A model generated the notes under the pieces. The model saw only the letters and a list, made by a program, of their open reading frames with translations. It was not told where the DNA came from and ran no database searches. A stretch of 64,000 nucleotides of DNA from positions 142,253,686-142,317,685 of the forward strand of contig CAXKWD010000005.1 in NCBI GenBank assembly GCA_964059195.1, read 5' to 3'. Source of the stretch: Ectobius pallidus (Eukaryota > Arthropoda > Insecta > Blattodea > Ectobiidae). The position numbers and the translations under genes are program-made. Shown here in pieces: positions 22,653 to 34,268 of the stretch (within the stretch, counting starts at the first letter, position 1; every line of letters starts with the position of its first letter).

Positions 22653-24155
22653 GTGTAACGCAGAATAATTAGAGATTCATCTGATCTTCTTTCTGTATCT
22701 CTTTTTTTTTATTTCTTTTTTCATTATTTTGTCTTTTTCTTGTCCATTAGTTCATATCTTTTCATTTTTCTCTCACATTCTTTCTGCCCTTACTTCATTC
22801 TTTGCATATTTAGTTTTCTTGTTCTTTTTTCCCTTCTTAATACTTTAATTTATTTTTCTGTATATTATTTTATTCGCTATTTCTCCTTCGCTTATTTCTT
22901 AGCTTCAGAACATTATCTTCCCTCCTTTGTGCTTAGATTATTTTCCCTTACCTACTTGTTTTTGGTTTATCTAAACCTTTTTCTCTTTTTTACTTTAATT
23001 CTTACCATTGTTTTACATTGCCTTTTATTTTATTTTATTTTATTTTATTGTGTAATTATTGTTATCCATTTCCGTTTCTGCTTCTTTTATTTTATTTTAT
23101 TTTATTTATTACCTTTATTTTCCTTATTTTAGAAATATTTGCTTTTATTCTTTAGTTTAGTTATATTCTCACGACTGTTCCAGGGTAACTAAGATAAAAT
23201 CGATGTCTTGCATTGTCCTCCTGTAATAAAGAAGAAATGAAATGTCCCTTACGTAATCATGTGAACTTGACTGGAACTGAGTCATATTGCAGGGATTAAG
23301 AAATCTTCGTAGCTTGCTATCACTTATTGAATGGCCATGATTTCTGCAGTGAGACCAACCGTGCGAAGTCCCTTTAGGCTATTAAATTTCTCTTCACCCC
23401 ACCTTCCAAACTGCACGATATTGGCTGGAGTTTTCTTACTAACATAAAGCGTTGGCAAATACTGTAAAATCTAGTTTCAAGTGCTCTCTTATATCTACAA
23501 AATTATCTTAGCGCTTATGCACCGTGTCTTCTGCTAATTATTCGGAAATTTTGCCAAATAATCTTCTACAATGCAAGAACCTAAAATCCCATCTCCATTC
23601 CATGGATCTGTATTTATGTCGTAGCCTACTTAGTTAAATTAGCCTCTGTCTCCTGAGTCGTTTAATTAAACGACGCCAAATGAACGCTTTATACCAATAG
23701 CACTAATAGCATTTTTGTATACCGGCACTATGGTGAACCCAATTTTCCAAATTATGGCCTAAGACTAGGTACCTTATTTTTTGGTAAAATAAAATGAATG
23801 ATTTCGCTGTTAACTTCTGTTTCGTAAAATAAAATATTTGAAGTATAGGCTATATACGTTAATTCCTTTGCGCTATATAGTACATAAAATCTCTTTCTGT
23901 GTTCTTCAGCTCTCATATGAATCGTAGAAACTTTAATTTTTCTTGATTTAAGTATAAATATGAGAAAAATAATCGAAATTACTATTAACAATTATAGCCA
24001 ACAATAATGTAGATAAAATATTAAATCTGTTGAGTCTTTGCCTCATTTCGTAATATATTCGTAGGCATCCCAAAATTGGCATAGACATAGCAAAAAAGGA
24101 GTATATTATAATCTTTAAATACCGTATATTCCTCAGTTTTTGCTGTAATCGATCA
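22653..24155. other. T-rich tract and intergenic sequence
   Basis: About 22680-23160 is strongly T-rich on this strand with two (TTTTA)n runs near 23021-23050 and 23085-23107. It produces a spurious 130-codon hydrophobic frame. Downstream lies one copy of a 57-bp dispersed repeat (23675-23731). No genes seen. Confidence 0.5.
23675..23731 (+). repeat. 57-bp dispersed repeat, copy 1
   Basis: It starts GCCAAATGAACGCTTTA and recurs at 25121-25177 in the same orientation with two C/T differences. The flanks differ, so this is not part of a longer recent duplication. Family unknown. Confidence 0.7.
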
Positions 24156-24163
24156 CATGTATC

Positions 24164-24417
24164 CATAGGCGTAACCAGGCCGACCGTATGGGGGGTTATA
24201 ACGTATGGGGGGTATGGAATACCCCCCAGGAAGAGGGGGGTTCGGGGGGGTCCTCCCTCGGAAAATTAAGATGCACAATAACGAGTTTTAAGCTTCCCAC
24301 GCTTTATACTCGTATTAAGTAATTTATAAGCAGACTTAAATTTTTTTTTACAATTTTCCTTTTTTAATCAATGGGGGGAGGTTCAAACCCCCCGAAACCC
24401 CCCTCGTTACGCTTCTG
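24164..24417. mobile_element. Small hAT-type non-autonomous element, G-rich
   Basis: The ends CATAGGCGTAACCAGG and (reverse complement) CAGAAGCGTAACGAGG are inverted repeats, flanked by an 8-bp duplication CATGTATC at 24156-24163 and 24418-24425. Eight-base duplications are the hAT signature. The left half has many G6 runs and the right end C6 runs. No transposase. Confidence 0.78.
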
Positions 24418-25120
24418 CATGTATCGACAACTTCTCGGCAGTCTTAGGAATATCAGAAAAGAAAACCGCTATAAGAAATAAAAAATCACACTAAAAAAAA
24501 ATATTACGGTTTTAAATTAAAATTGTGTGCATATTTCTCAATTTGCGTTTAATTAGACGTTTCGTACAATCGAACAAATTTCGAGATAATTCGTGGATTC
24601 AGTGTTCTTAACAGTGGTATTTTACGTATGTACGAAGCTAAATATTGATACAGAAAACTGTTTTGTAAAAATTCGCGCTTATTGTTGATACAAAAAATTA
24701 GATCCCTTCTCATAACTATTATGAAAGCGTGATTCATTGGTTCGCATCATTAGATGTAAAGATAAAATTTTGAGAATAATTATTGCTAGTGCGGTATGAA
24801 TCTTAAAAGTGTCAGGAGTTTTTCGTATATCAGGGTTATAATGTTCTAATAATTTAGTCTAGGTCCTAGGAGCTCTGTCGTATGTGTTTTATTATTTATT
24901 TATTTAATATATATATATATATATCACATATACAACAGCAAAGAGCAAAACTCATGCGAGGGGTGAAATACATACATTGGTTCAAAGAAAAAAATTATAA
25001 TACATACTGCAATTTTCTTAAGGCTATAACAAATTCCACTAGTGAAAAAAAAAAACTTACTACAAGCCACAAAAAAAAAAAAAAAAAAAACTTGAAATAT
25101 ACTAATCAATTTTGAAATAT

Positions 25121-25177
25121 GCCAAATGAACGCTTTACACCAATAGCACTAATAGCATTCTTGTATACCGGCACTAT
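25121..25177 (+). repeat. 57-bp dispersed repeat, copy 2
   Basis: It matches 23675-23731 with two C/T differences over 57 bp, same orientation, 1.45 kb away. Confidence 0.7.
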
Positions 25178-25457
25178 ATATTTTAAAATATATAATGACA
25201 TAATTTATGTCTTTAATTAATTCTAATTAATAATTTTCATTATTATAAAATCGTCTGATTGGAATGAAATATTGTTGCAATTTATTATTATTATATTATA
25301 ATTTTATTTCGATTTTACATTACTATTCAGAGGGTAGGTACATAAGTGCAGCTACGTTTCATGTTCATTTTGGCACCAAAATAAAATAACTGCGTAGCTC
25401 CATGCAATAGGGGGGGCAGCTGGAGAAAAGAAGCATTGGTGAGATTTGATAGAAAGT

Positions 25458-25502
25458 AGTAGTTATAATAATAATAACAATAATAATAATAATAATAATA
25501 AT
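25458..25502. repeat. (AAT)n microsatellite adjoining a SINE fragment
   Basis: A near-perfect AAT run with one AAC unit. It abuts the SINE fragment at 25505 at the SINE's 3' side and could be its expanded tail. Confidence 0.85.
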
Positions 25503-25504
25503 AC

Positions 25505-25635
25505 TCCATGGGGATGTCCTGCGTCATGTACCACCTCAGGCAGATGGCAGGATTGGGGGCATGTGGTCAGCATGCCGACACCCCCGGCCGTTAATAGTGG
25601 TTTCCGTGACTGGAGCCGCGTCCTTTCAAATCCTG
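25505..25635 (-). mobile_element. SINE fragment, same family as 51859-52180
   Basis: It shares AGGCAGATGGCAGG, GGCATGTGGTCAGCATGCC and CGGCCGTTAATAGTGG with the complete SINE at 51.9 kb. The tRNA-headed end is missing. Confidence 0.75.
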
Positions 25636-28318
25636 TGAATTTAAATCTATTAATTTTGGGTTTTCTCTGCTACTTGCCAGTATTTCATAAAAAAACGTAA
25701 GAACAATGTAGAAGGTGTGTTTTTCAAAGTAAGATTGGTCATACAGATACATGTTTTTACAAAAGCCAAGGATTGCATCTGAAGTTAAGTAGTTCGAAAT
25801 TTGGAACAACATAAAAAGGAATAAATTTAATTAAAGTTTTGTACTACGGAATTTTGTGGTTGAATCTTATAATTGAAATTTAAAAAAAATCCTCAGCAAA
25901 CATTTTCTTGTAGTTCGAATTCTGGTTCTTCTGAAAGAGAATCATCAATCAATCAGTACAATCATCATTCAGCTGAGAAAATTTTTGAAGCTCGTTTCAT
26001 AAGTTTTATATCTTCCCCTTAGAGTAAATAACGCCTAAAAGGAGTATAAAGAACTGAAATAAAATAAATCATTAAAAAAAATAAAAAATTCATAAACATA
26101 ATAGCCTCTAAGTGAAAAATTAGTTTATATTTTCTTTTTCGTCCGCTAAAGGTCACATCAGACAGCGGTCGTAATAAAGGTTGACGTGCAGCAAGTTTCG
26201 GTCCTACTCCTACTTTACTGAGTATGGAGATAGCAGACATGAATATTTGCGAGCGTGGCAGTGGTACTTTCGAAACTCCCCCGCACAACCACCACAAGTT
26301 TTTATTACATTTCGTGAGTTGGCAGTAATTAGGAATGGCTCGTTTTTGTTTTCACAGGTGGCAGCAGAACTGGAAACACTTGTATTTGTTTTTATTCGCA
26401 CACGCCCGAGATGAACACCGACTGCCTAAGCCTAGAAAAATGTACATTTTTCTAGCATGTGCAAATTTGTCACTTTATTAACTTAGGAAGAAATAACTTG
26501 CAGGATTTATGAAAATTTTTAAGTGTCTTTTCCTCTCGCCTCCAGTTTACATATTCTGAGTCATAAATTTGAATTTATGGTATTTTTTTTTACATAGGAA
26601 AGTTTTGTACAGGGTGACTCAGCTTTGTTTGATCGGGGAACTCAATATTTGATTAAAGAAGTGGATAGCACAGAACTTGGCTTACGCGTATCTACCGCGT
26701 CATGTTTGAGATCATTTCTTAAAAAAAGAGGATAACTCATTGAAGACTATGGCAATATCTATGTCGAACACCTGTACTCTAAGACTGTTATCCATCAAAG
26801 TAGTAACTAGGACGTAGAAGATGCAACTATCTGGGCCTCGTGCTGAATATATTTGTCTTCTACTTGTAAACACTATAAAATACATTAAAAGTTATTCGTA
26901 CAAGCAGCAAAATTTCATAGTAGAACTTAAAATCAGACTAGGATCCTACCCAAAAAGTATTTAATTTGTAGAGCTAATGGTAGACAAATTGACATTAGCT
27001 GGTTATTCCTGCTGATATTCAGATGACAGTAAAAATATTATTAATTTGACGTGGGTCACTTCTTTCTCTCTCTCTCTCTCTCTGAGTTTATTAATTCTTT
27101 TATATGCACGGCCTCTCGATTATACAATAAAATCCATCTGCATCGTTATCAAAATTATTCTCTTGCTAAGACAAAAAAGCTCTTAGTAGTCATATCATAA
27201 CCGCTTATGAATCCTAATTTCCCATTATCTTCTACAAAAGTTTACTCTTATCATATAATATATATTGGCTACTACTTCATGCCATTGGGTTAAGGTTAAT
27301 ATTTTATTTTCAGCATATATAAACTATTAACAATGAGTCTGTAATTATTATTATATTTGTAATTTATTTGTAATTTTTTCTGTCAGTTTGAGCGGATTGT
27401 ATTCTTAAAAGGAACTTTTAAGTTCTTCGCTTACAATCCTTAAAATAAAATCAATTCAATTCCATTCCGATGTCTCAAACTTTATTTATTTGCTTATCGT
27501 CACCGTCATCTTCATTTTCATCATCTTAATCATCATCATCATCATCATCGTCATCGTCATCATGATTATCATCTTAGCATCACAGCAGATTAACGATGAA
27601 GTATGCTTCAGTTTAACATTATTTTGTTATTTATTTGACACATTTAAAAATTTACAATTTTACATTAGACACTCCCGAGTAAGCTACAACTTGTGGGCAA
27701 TTTTTAAACTAATGACTGTGGTTGTCCATCTCTGGGTTTTCAGAATTGTATGTAAAACTGGAAAGAAAGAATCTGAACAGTACTGGGAGTAGAGAATAGT
27801 GGTCGCATTAGCGTATAATTGGCAAACCACGCCGCACATAGATTTTATCGCACTGACGCGTGTGGTTGCAATGATAAAGTAGAGGTTTTTGGGGTTCCAA
27901 GTTCTCATTTTGTGTCCACTTATTTTCATATAAAACTCGGTCTATTTTATTCGGCTTTGTTCACTGAGAAATGAATTTTCAGTATTATTACTATTATCAT
28001 CATCCATTTCCGCCACCACCGTTAGTATTCACCACTTTCTTGTTCTTTGTTTCATCTGGTTCTTTTACTCTAAAAAAAACCCTTTGTAACGAAACAGAAT
28101 TTATACTCTTCAGATTTTGAATATTATTATTCATTTTGTATTTATTATTTTTTACTTATTCATTACAGCTATAGGTTGATTTTTCTCAATTAATCTGTAT
28201 TTATACTTTTAGCAACGAGGAATATCAGGAGTTCAGGATCTGTGTCTATACAGTATTTTCTATTGACGGTGTATTTTATGTCAGTAAATTTCAAGTGATA
28301 TTAATTTAATTGAATATG
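25636..28318. other. Intergenic sequence, mainly unique
   Basis: It contains a perfect 24-bp palindrome at 26432-26455, a (CT)n run at about 27064-27084 and an (ATC)n tract at about 27500-27577 that creates a false Ile-rich frame. A TACAGGGTGA word at about 26610 resembles a transposon end but has no partner. No gene recognised. Confidence 0.45.
27500..27577. repeat. Imperfect (ATC)n microsatellite
   Basis: ATC/GTC triplets dominate. The translated Ile/Val run is a repeat artefact. Confidence 0.8.
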
Positions 28319-28379
28319 GTACAGGGTGAAATAGCGAGGATGAGTCATGCCAAATAATTATTCATTTCGGCATTTGCTC

Positions 28380-28476
28380 CTACGACTGGAGAATCCCTGA
28401 AAAAATGTCAAATTGGCCGGCCACGGGATTTGAACTTGGGACCTCCCGAACGCGAGTCTAAGACGTTACCAAGGTC
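28380..28476 (-). mobile_element. tRNA-like SINE head, worn
   Basis: On the minus strand a B-box-like GTTCAAATCCCGTGG and a tRNA-like 5' half with GACTCGCGTTCGGGAGG are visible. The segment upstream from 28320 (ACAGGGTGAAATAGCGAGG) may be its body. No target duplication found. Confidence 0.45.
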
Positions 28477-28673
28477 GATTTTGTTATATGCTAATGTACT
28501 GTATTAGTAGCCCAGAATTCATTTCTGAATATTGCTCGGGGTCTCTGATTCTACTGAAGTAGCTGAGGCTGTCATAGAGCAAATAATAGCATTTGCTGTT
28601 TTGACTTAATTTGGCCACTAGTTTAACTGAGTAGACGCTAATATTCTTTCGTTGTGTTTTGGAGAAATTTAAG

Positions 28674-28775
28674 CGCACACACACACACATATATATATAT
28701 GTATGTGTGTGTGTGTGTGTATGTATGTGTGTGTGAGAGAGAGAGAGAGAGACAGAGAGAGAATAAGAGAGAGAC
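28674..28775. repeat. Compound microsatellite (CA)(TA)(TG)(GA)
   Basis: Successive (CA)n, (TA)n, (TG)n with ATGT interruptions and (GA)n runs fill about 100 bp. The CA and TG arms can pair across the TA centre as a hairpin. Confidence 0.92.
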
Positions 28776-28946
28776 AATCCCTCGGGAAGAGACCTTAGCT
28801 TCCACTTCAACCACATTGTGTTGTTAGAACAATCTTACAGAGGAGAAATTTCTGAAAAATTCAACATATTTTAGAAGTTATGTAAATAAGTATTTTAATT
28901 TTTGAAAACTGAATTTTGATAAAATGGAGTTTAAACTTAAAATCCG

Positions 28947-29022
28947 AAGAGGTACCGAGAATTAAACCCAGATCTAGGGATCCGTAATCAACAACGTTGA
29001 CCACTAGACTAGGTGGTCTAAT
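28947..29022 (-). mobile_element. SINE head relic, same family as 51859-52180
   Basis: GAAGAGGTACCGAGAATTAA and the tRNA-like GTTGACCACTAGACTAGG match the head of the 51.9-kb SINE by eye. The body is absent. Confidence 0.6.
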
Positions 29023-29982
29023 CTGTTTATATCATGCGTTAATAGTCTAATGTTTATGCTATTCTTTAGTGGGCTGCTGAATTGGTTTTAATAAAATTCT
29101 ATTGTGTAATAAGCACTGCAGAATAAATGTGTTTTTCTGCTTTATTTCAGTGTTCTATATAAACAAAATTGGTCCTCTCTCCTATAGTAGATATATCGTA
29201 TTTTACTATTTGTAATGAACGTAAATGCCAATGTCATTTAACAATTAGTCCACATTAGTAAAAAAAAATACAGGCCATAAATTATTGCCTTGATTGCTGA
29301 AGTAGATATTGTGTGTTCGCTAGATACTTGTTCCAGAATTCCTTAATACAAGGATTTAACACAATCCTGCTGTGATGAGGCAGTCTAGGTACACTGGATG
29401 AAGTGTCATCATCCACGGGTATTTTTAATTGGAGACCTGGAACAACTTTATGTCTTGTGTGCTCTTCAGCTTGATGACGTAACGAGAATTCAGATTATAA
29501 CAAGCCGGCGTGGATAGCACTGGAAACATACAAATAAAAACAGATCATTTCACTGCCCTCGATAAAAGCGATGATCCGGAAGATAGGACTCGAAATGAGA
29601 ATTCCAAACACCACTCCACTGCGAAGGAGTACGCTTTATTGGAAAAGCTGGTGGATGACTTGTTATATAAAGTGAAATTGCAGCGGACAGCAAATATCGC
29701 GATTAATTGAATACACCCTTCTATTGTTTGAGATACAACAGCTGCGATGGGAGTAATACAGAGGCTGTTCCATAATTAATGCGCAAATGTCTTTACATAG
29801 AAGATTTCGCGAATTGGTTAACATTTCTTGACTTGGAACGTCTTTTCTTAAAGGGAGTTGTGAAAGGTCTAGTGAATTTTGTTGAGTGGTGGCGTCACAA
29901 TTTTTTCTGCATGTGGGCCATGAGTGGGTGTATTTGAAATCAAATTTACATAACTGAATTGATATAGTATATTGCGGTACAA
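29023..29982. other. Intergenic sequence, nothing recognised
   Basis: One short frame near 29.5-29.7 kb is open but matches no family I know. No element edges were identified. Confidence 0.4.
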
Positions 29983-30085
29983 GTGCCGTAAGCGATGCAT
30001 ACGGATCGAGGAAAGAGTTTGAAAAAACGAGGCGCTCGCGCCGAGTTTTTTCAATTTTCCGAGATCCGTTATCCGCTTACGGCAC
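29983..30085. repeat. Long imperfect hairpin with GC-rich apex
   Basis: GTGCCGTAAGCG (29983-29994) pairs with CGCTTACGGCAC (30074-30085). Inside it, ACGGATC pairs with GATCCGT, a GAAAAAAC arm pairs with GTTTTTTC, and GGCGC/GCGCC closes the apex. Looser complementarity extends outward to about 29965 and 30103. It could be a small foldback element or a transcribed hairpin; neither is shown. Confidence 0.7.
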
Positions 30086-30758
30086 GAGTATTGCATGCTA
30101 TTTTTTGCACGATAATTATTTATATCAATTTAATTATATTAATTGAGATATTACCTGAAAATATTATGTATATACATTATTGAAGATAGATGTTTATTTC
30201 AGAAAGTGATTCGCATGTGTTTGTTGTTATGGGAACCGAATATTTGTCCTGGGGGGCCTTGTCCATAAAGGCTTGTATTATGATGTGTGGCGTAAGTAAA
30301 TTCTTACCGCACGGAAATTTGTTTTGTTTTCATAGCAACAAGATTGCGTGCGGGAATGTCAACTTACGATCCACGGCAACTATATTCGTAAATACCACTA
30401 ATTAGTTAAGTCGTGCAAAAAAAGTTTAATTACACCCTATGTTACCCTAACGTGTGTTAAATATTTTGTAATGTATTTTGTCCGGATAAACAGTTTTGAA
30501 AACTTTGCAAGAATTGTGGTCTCTGTGATTGCTTGGATTCAATTTCTTTCTCAGCAACTATTCCTCTCAATTAGATTTTTATTTGTGAAGCGTTACAGAC
30601 GCCAGCGATAGCGCTAGCCTTTTCTCCTTCGGAAATATTAGATAGCTGTATTGGGATAACTTTTGGAAATTACACAGATCTCAAAAGTTTTAAACTTATT
30701 CTTTGATCTTGATGACATTCTAACAGTTTAGAGAAACATTAGAAAAAGCGTGTTAATA
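30086..30758. other. Intergenic sequence with a second inverted word pair
   Basis: TTTTTTGCACGA near 30103-30114 has an inverted partner TCGTGCAAAAAA near 30411-30422, and the segment between contains a further GCGTGCGG/CCGCACG pairing. It may be an undefined foldback element. No gene. Confidence 0.35.
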
Positions 30759-30960
30759 CGTGGGCCGTCCACAAAGTAAGTTTCCCTGGGGTCGTTTACA
30801 GAAACAAAACACAATTTCATGGAAATATTTATTGCAACAGATATAGCAAGTGTTCAGCTATTTTTCAACATGTACCCCACATGAATTGAGACATTTGCCA
30901 TACCGTGGACCAACTTTTGAACACTTGTGTTGTAGAAGTCCGCCGCCTGGGATGTAAACC
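30759..30960 (-). pseudogene. Mariner transposase C-terminal relic
   Basis: A terminal-repeat-like CGTGGGCCGTCCACAAAGT follows TA at 30757-30758. The minus strand encodes a mariner C-terminus ending at 30858: SQAADFYNTSVQKLV, then a 1-bp frameshift, then PRYGKCLNSCGVHVEK and stop. The DDE core and N-terminus are gone. It differs from the 17.5-kb copy in its terminal repeat. Confidence 0.75.
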
Positions 30961-33098
30961 TTCTCCGTTTCTCTGCCTGTCTCTATCATTCTCTATCATT
31001 CACTGTCATTTCTTGAGGGGCAGGAAAATATGAAAATCCCTGAGTGCGCGGTCCGAGCTGTAGGGTGGAAACTTCAACACCTCTCTGCAAGTCTCCTGTC
31101 AACCAACTTGAACTCGTAAGACGAAATTTGAAATGGTTAGCCGCCAAAATTTTAAGTCTCATTCGGAAAACTTCGGGAGAACCCATGGTAATGAGCTTAT
31201 GTAATACGATGTTTTGTTTCATTGTGGCGCCATTTAATTTAATGTTCTAGTACGAATTACTCATGAAAGCAATGCCACCGTAACATGGTCGATTAGCTGC
31301 GCAATTAATTGTAGACGTAACGTTAGAATTCACAAGTTGGGATCCTATTTCTACTTAATTTTTTTTACATCTAAAATGAACGTTTTGTGAAGCGGCTATA
31401 TAGGCCCTATAGGCCTAAATTTTATTTTATTTTATTTGCCTACAACAGGACAAAGCTCCAATTACAACCGATTTATACACATACAATTGCCATTAACATA
31501 ATGTGTGTTGTGATTATAGCTATAATCATGACTCTCATTGTAGTCACGATGCACCTCACAAATCCCCCCCCCCCCACAGCTCTCTTTACACTGTCCTTCT
31601 ATTCATTTAAAATTAAAAACTCACTCCTTCCATTCTTGCACTCAAGTTTTGCTTATACTATATGGGTTTCGGCGTATAGGCCTACTCATCACTGGTGTAG
31701 GGCATCGTGGATCCTTCAACCGCCTCTGAATGTTTGTCGTCTGAAAATGAGAATACCGAAGAGAAGAGAATTACAACTTGTCACTTTGAGTTACAACTTT
31801 CTCATCCGCCTCATAACAGCTGTTCTTCTCTTCGTGTAACACATCGAGTTGACAGGATCCCGCATACGGGCGAGATTTGTCGCGGTGCACCAAAATGTTT
31901 CATATTGAAACTACAGTTTATTATGTATGTAAAACTTCTCGCAACTTGTAGACATGTAGGAGATATGCCAGAGATTCTTATCATAATCGTCTATATCGTT
32001 AAACAGTTGCTTTTATAGCCATTTATGTCATGAACAACCCATTCTTATCTATGAGGACTGGCTCGACACAGCTTCTTGTATCATCCTAATTTTACCCTGT
32101 CAGAGCTGAATTTAAATTTTAATATTATTAGCATTCATCAATCAGAATTACTAGTGGGTTATAAGTTTATTATCAATTATGACAATTTTAGTGAAATGTC
32201 TAGTTTCCATAAAAGCCAATTTTAATACTTGGATAAATATCTTCATATTTTAAGATAAGCATCAAATTCTGATGTTCTGGCTTATAACTACCCTCCAGGG
32301 AATTTTTACTAAGACATATTTCAAATAAACGTTTTATCCCTTAGTACAGACACCTCATGCATAAAACTTGAACGAAATCGTTAGAGCAGTTTTCGAGAAA
32401 ATGGCTAAAAATGAAATTTTCTTAATCTAAAGTAACAGAAAGTTGTCTTCGATCTTCGAGCCACATCCCTAGAAGAAATCAAATCCAAATGTAAAATTTA
32501 GTTACTAATCGATTTTTCGTTCTCGACAGACACGCATGTTTCTGGTGAAAAAAATTAAACCTGAAAACGTCTATTAACTCTGAAACTCGACTTAGAAATT
32601 CAAGGCCTACATCGCGAGTATTTAAAGCAACAAAGTTAATTTGGAAGAGGAATTTGCACATTTCAGTAGTTTTGTGTAAAGAATGCAAACTCATATATGT
32701 GCTGGGATTATTTAAAAATATTATGATATTATATGAATTTAAACAAAATTATATCCATACCATAATGAATAGATTTGTTTACAAAGCATAATCGATCTAT
32801 TTAATGGTTTCTCGGAATTTTGCAGTTAAACCTTTCATTATTTCAAAGCATATTTGTTTTTTTAATGAGAGTATCAGTTGCGAAATAGATACCTGTGCAT
32901 CTGTTCATATTTCATTGTTTTGACAGATGCGAGGTCAATATTATTTTTAACCCATACAGCTAGAATGTATGGTTGCTGACTCATAAGCGGTAAATTTGTA
33001 CATGGGAATTTATTATTTTGAAATCGTTCTCATTAAAATACAGGTGAATCTATTGTACAGACTAGTGAATTATTATTAAATGACCGATTAGAATGTTG
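30961..33098. other. Intergenic sequence, nothing recognised
   Basis: Short overlapping frames at 31.4-32.0 kb lack any motif I recognise. A C12 run lies near 31566-31577. The right edge is the target site of the LTR element. Confidence 0.4.
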
Positions 33099-33421
33099 AC
33101 TTTGATATTGAATTTATATACCTAGAAATTATGTAAGGGAGAAATTACGCAAGCCGAATTAGAGGATGAAACTGAACAGGAAGCGCGTGGGTGTTACAAG
33201 CAATGAGTAACTAAAATACAGAAGTCAGCAGATTCTCCGAGAAGCAGGGGATTCACCAGTAACTTTCGTTAAAGGGAGAGAGCGTCTAATTTCAAGTTGG
33301 TTCGAAGGTGCTGTAGACCCCGTATTAAGATCTTGACCAATAAATGAAGAGATCGCGAATGAATTAAGGGGCGATGAGATAGGAGAAGCACAGAGAAGCT
33401 TGCAAACGTAAAATTATTCAA

Positions 33422-33578
33422 CATGAAGTACTCGGGGTAGAAGGACGTTAAAACTCGGTATCAAGTACTCGGGGGGGAGATGGACGTTAAAGGACTCAGC
33501 ATCAAGTACTCGTGGTAGACGGACGTTAAATAGACCTGCATTTAGTAATCCGGGGAAGCGGACTCGCAAATATACAAG
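33422..33578 (+). repeat. Four tandem 37-41-bp repeats in LTR U3
   Basis: Units start at 33422, 33459, 33500 and 33539, each with a version of CATCAAGTACTCGGGG and GGACGTTAAA; the fourth is the most divergent. They end 37 bp before the TATA box, so a role as repeated factor-binding sites is a reasonable inference. The copy in the 3' LTR is at 38036-38192. The minus strand reads through as a repeated FNV.LPRVL peptide, probably fortuitous. Confidence 0.8.
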
Positions 33579-33614
33579 CATCATTAAGGCCGTGCCGACA
33601 AGAAGAAGTATTAT

Positions 33615-33621
33615 TATAAAA
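33615..33621 (+). promoter_or_regulatory. LTR TATA box
   Basis: TATAAAA directly downstream of the U3 repeats and about 155 bp before the poly(A) signal, consistent with transcription starting near 33645. Confidence 0.5.
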
Positions 33622-33772
33622 GTGATTGGAAACAAGATTCATATATAACAGGTAATTCCTAAAACATCCATTCCCTGTAGTATGGTCAAAATAATCAAAA
33701 GGTATCAGTTAAATAATTGCATCCACCATAACCGTTTACATTATTAGTGTTTTTACACAGAATTAAGATTAC

Positions 33773-33778
33773 AATAAA
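33773..33778 (+). promoter_or_regulatory. LTR polyadenylation signal AATAAA
   Basis: AATAAA about 155 bp downstream of the TATA box. Its 3' LTR copy (38387-38392) would end the element's RNA. Another AATAAA at 33339 lies upstream of the TATA box and is less suitable. Confidence 0.5.
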
Positions 33779-34054
33779 AGTGAAGGATTATAAAATATTA
33801 CGGTGAAGTGATTTATGTATATTTATGCATGATCGTAGTTTGCAAAACCACACACCACTTAACCTGAGATATTTCCATGCTTTCCGATTGACCTTAGCCT
33901 GGGTAATTTGCTTCGTCAAGTAACAACAAGGACAAAGAAGTTTCCATATCGTATTTGAGGTAAGTGGCGCCTATCAGTAAAACGTACCCAGAAAAAGAAA
34001 TATTCTTACCTATGCGAAATTAAATTGACAACCCCCAGACGATTGCAAATTAAA

Positions 34055-34072
34055 TGGCTCCCATACGTGTGG
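34055..34072 (+). other. Primer-binding-site-like sequence
   Basis: TGGCTCCCATACGTGTGG begins 8 nt after the 5' LTR. TGG complements a tRNA CCA end and the site is where minus-strand priming is expected. I do not assign the tRNA. Confidence 0.5.
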
Positions 34073-34268
34073 CCTGAATAGACAATTCTGCAAAGTGGTA
34101 ATTGAACATTGTGTGGTATTTTATAAGAAATAATGCAAATTATATAATTTTTTTCCGTCGCTGAGCTAAATAGAAAAGAAAGTAAAAAGCAATAAATAAT
34201 AATTAAATCGTAAGCAATTAATAAAAATATAAAAGACCATACTAAAATTTTTTCCGTATCCTACACTT

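Larger units (their letters stand above)
24426..25504. other. AT-rich intergenic sequence with simple repeats
   Basis: It holds an (AT)n run near 24905-24926, an A21-type run near 25070-25091, the second copy of the 57-bp repeat (25121-25177) and an (AAT)n microsatellite at 25458-25502. No genes recognised. Confidence 0.5.
33103..34047 (+). repeat. 5' LTR, 945 bp
   Basis: TG...CA ends. It contains four U3 tandem repeats (33422-33578), a TATA box (33615), a poly(A) signal (33773) and a consensus splice donor (33960). It matches 37717-38661 without visible change. From the signals, U3 would end near 33645 and R near 33795. Confidence 0.9.

Noticed and set aside
22740..23132. 130-codon hydrophobic frame
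   Set aside because: A product of a T-rich, (TTTTA)n tract; Phe/Leu/Ser composition follows base composition.
26608..26900. Transposon starting TACAGGGTGACTC
   Set aside because: No inverted partner, target duplication or coding remnant found.
27490..27792. Ile-rich 100-codon frame
   Set aside because: Begins in an (ATC)n microsatellite and has no motif.
33414..33635. 73-codon minus-strand frame present in both LTRs
   Set aside because: Its repeated peptide only mirrors the U3 tandem DNA repeats. Duplication comes from the LTRs, not from selection.
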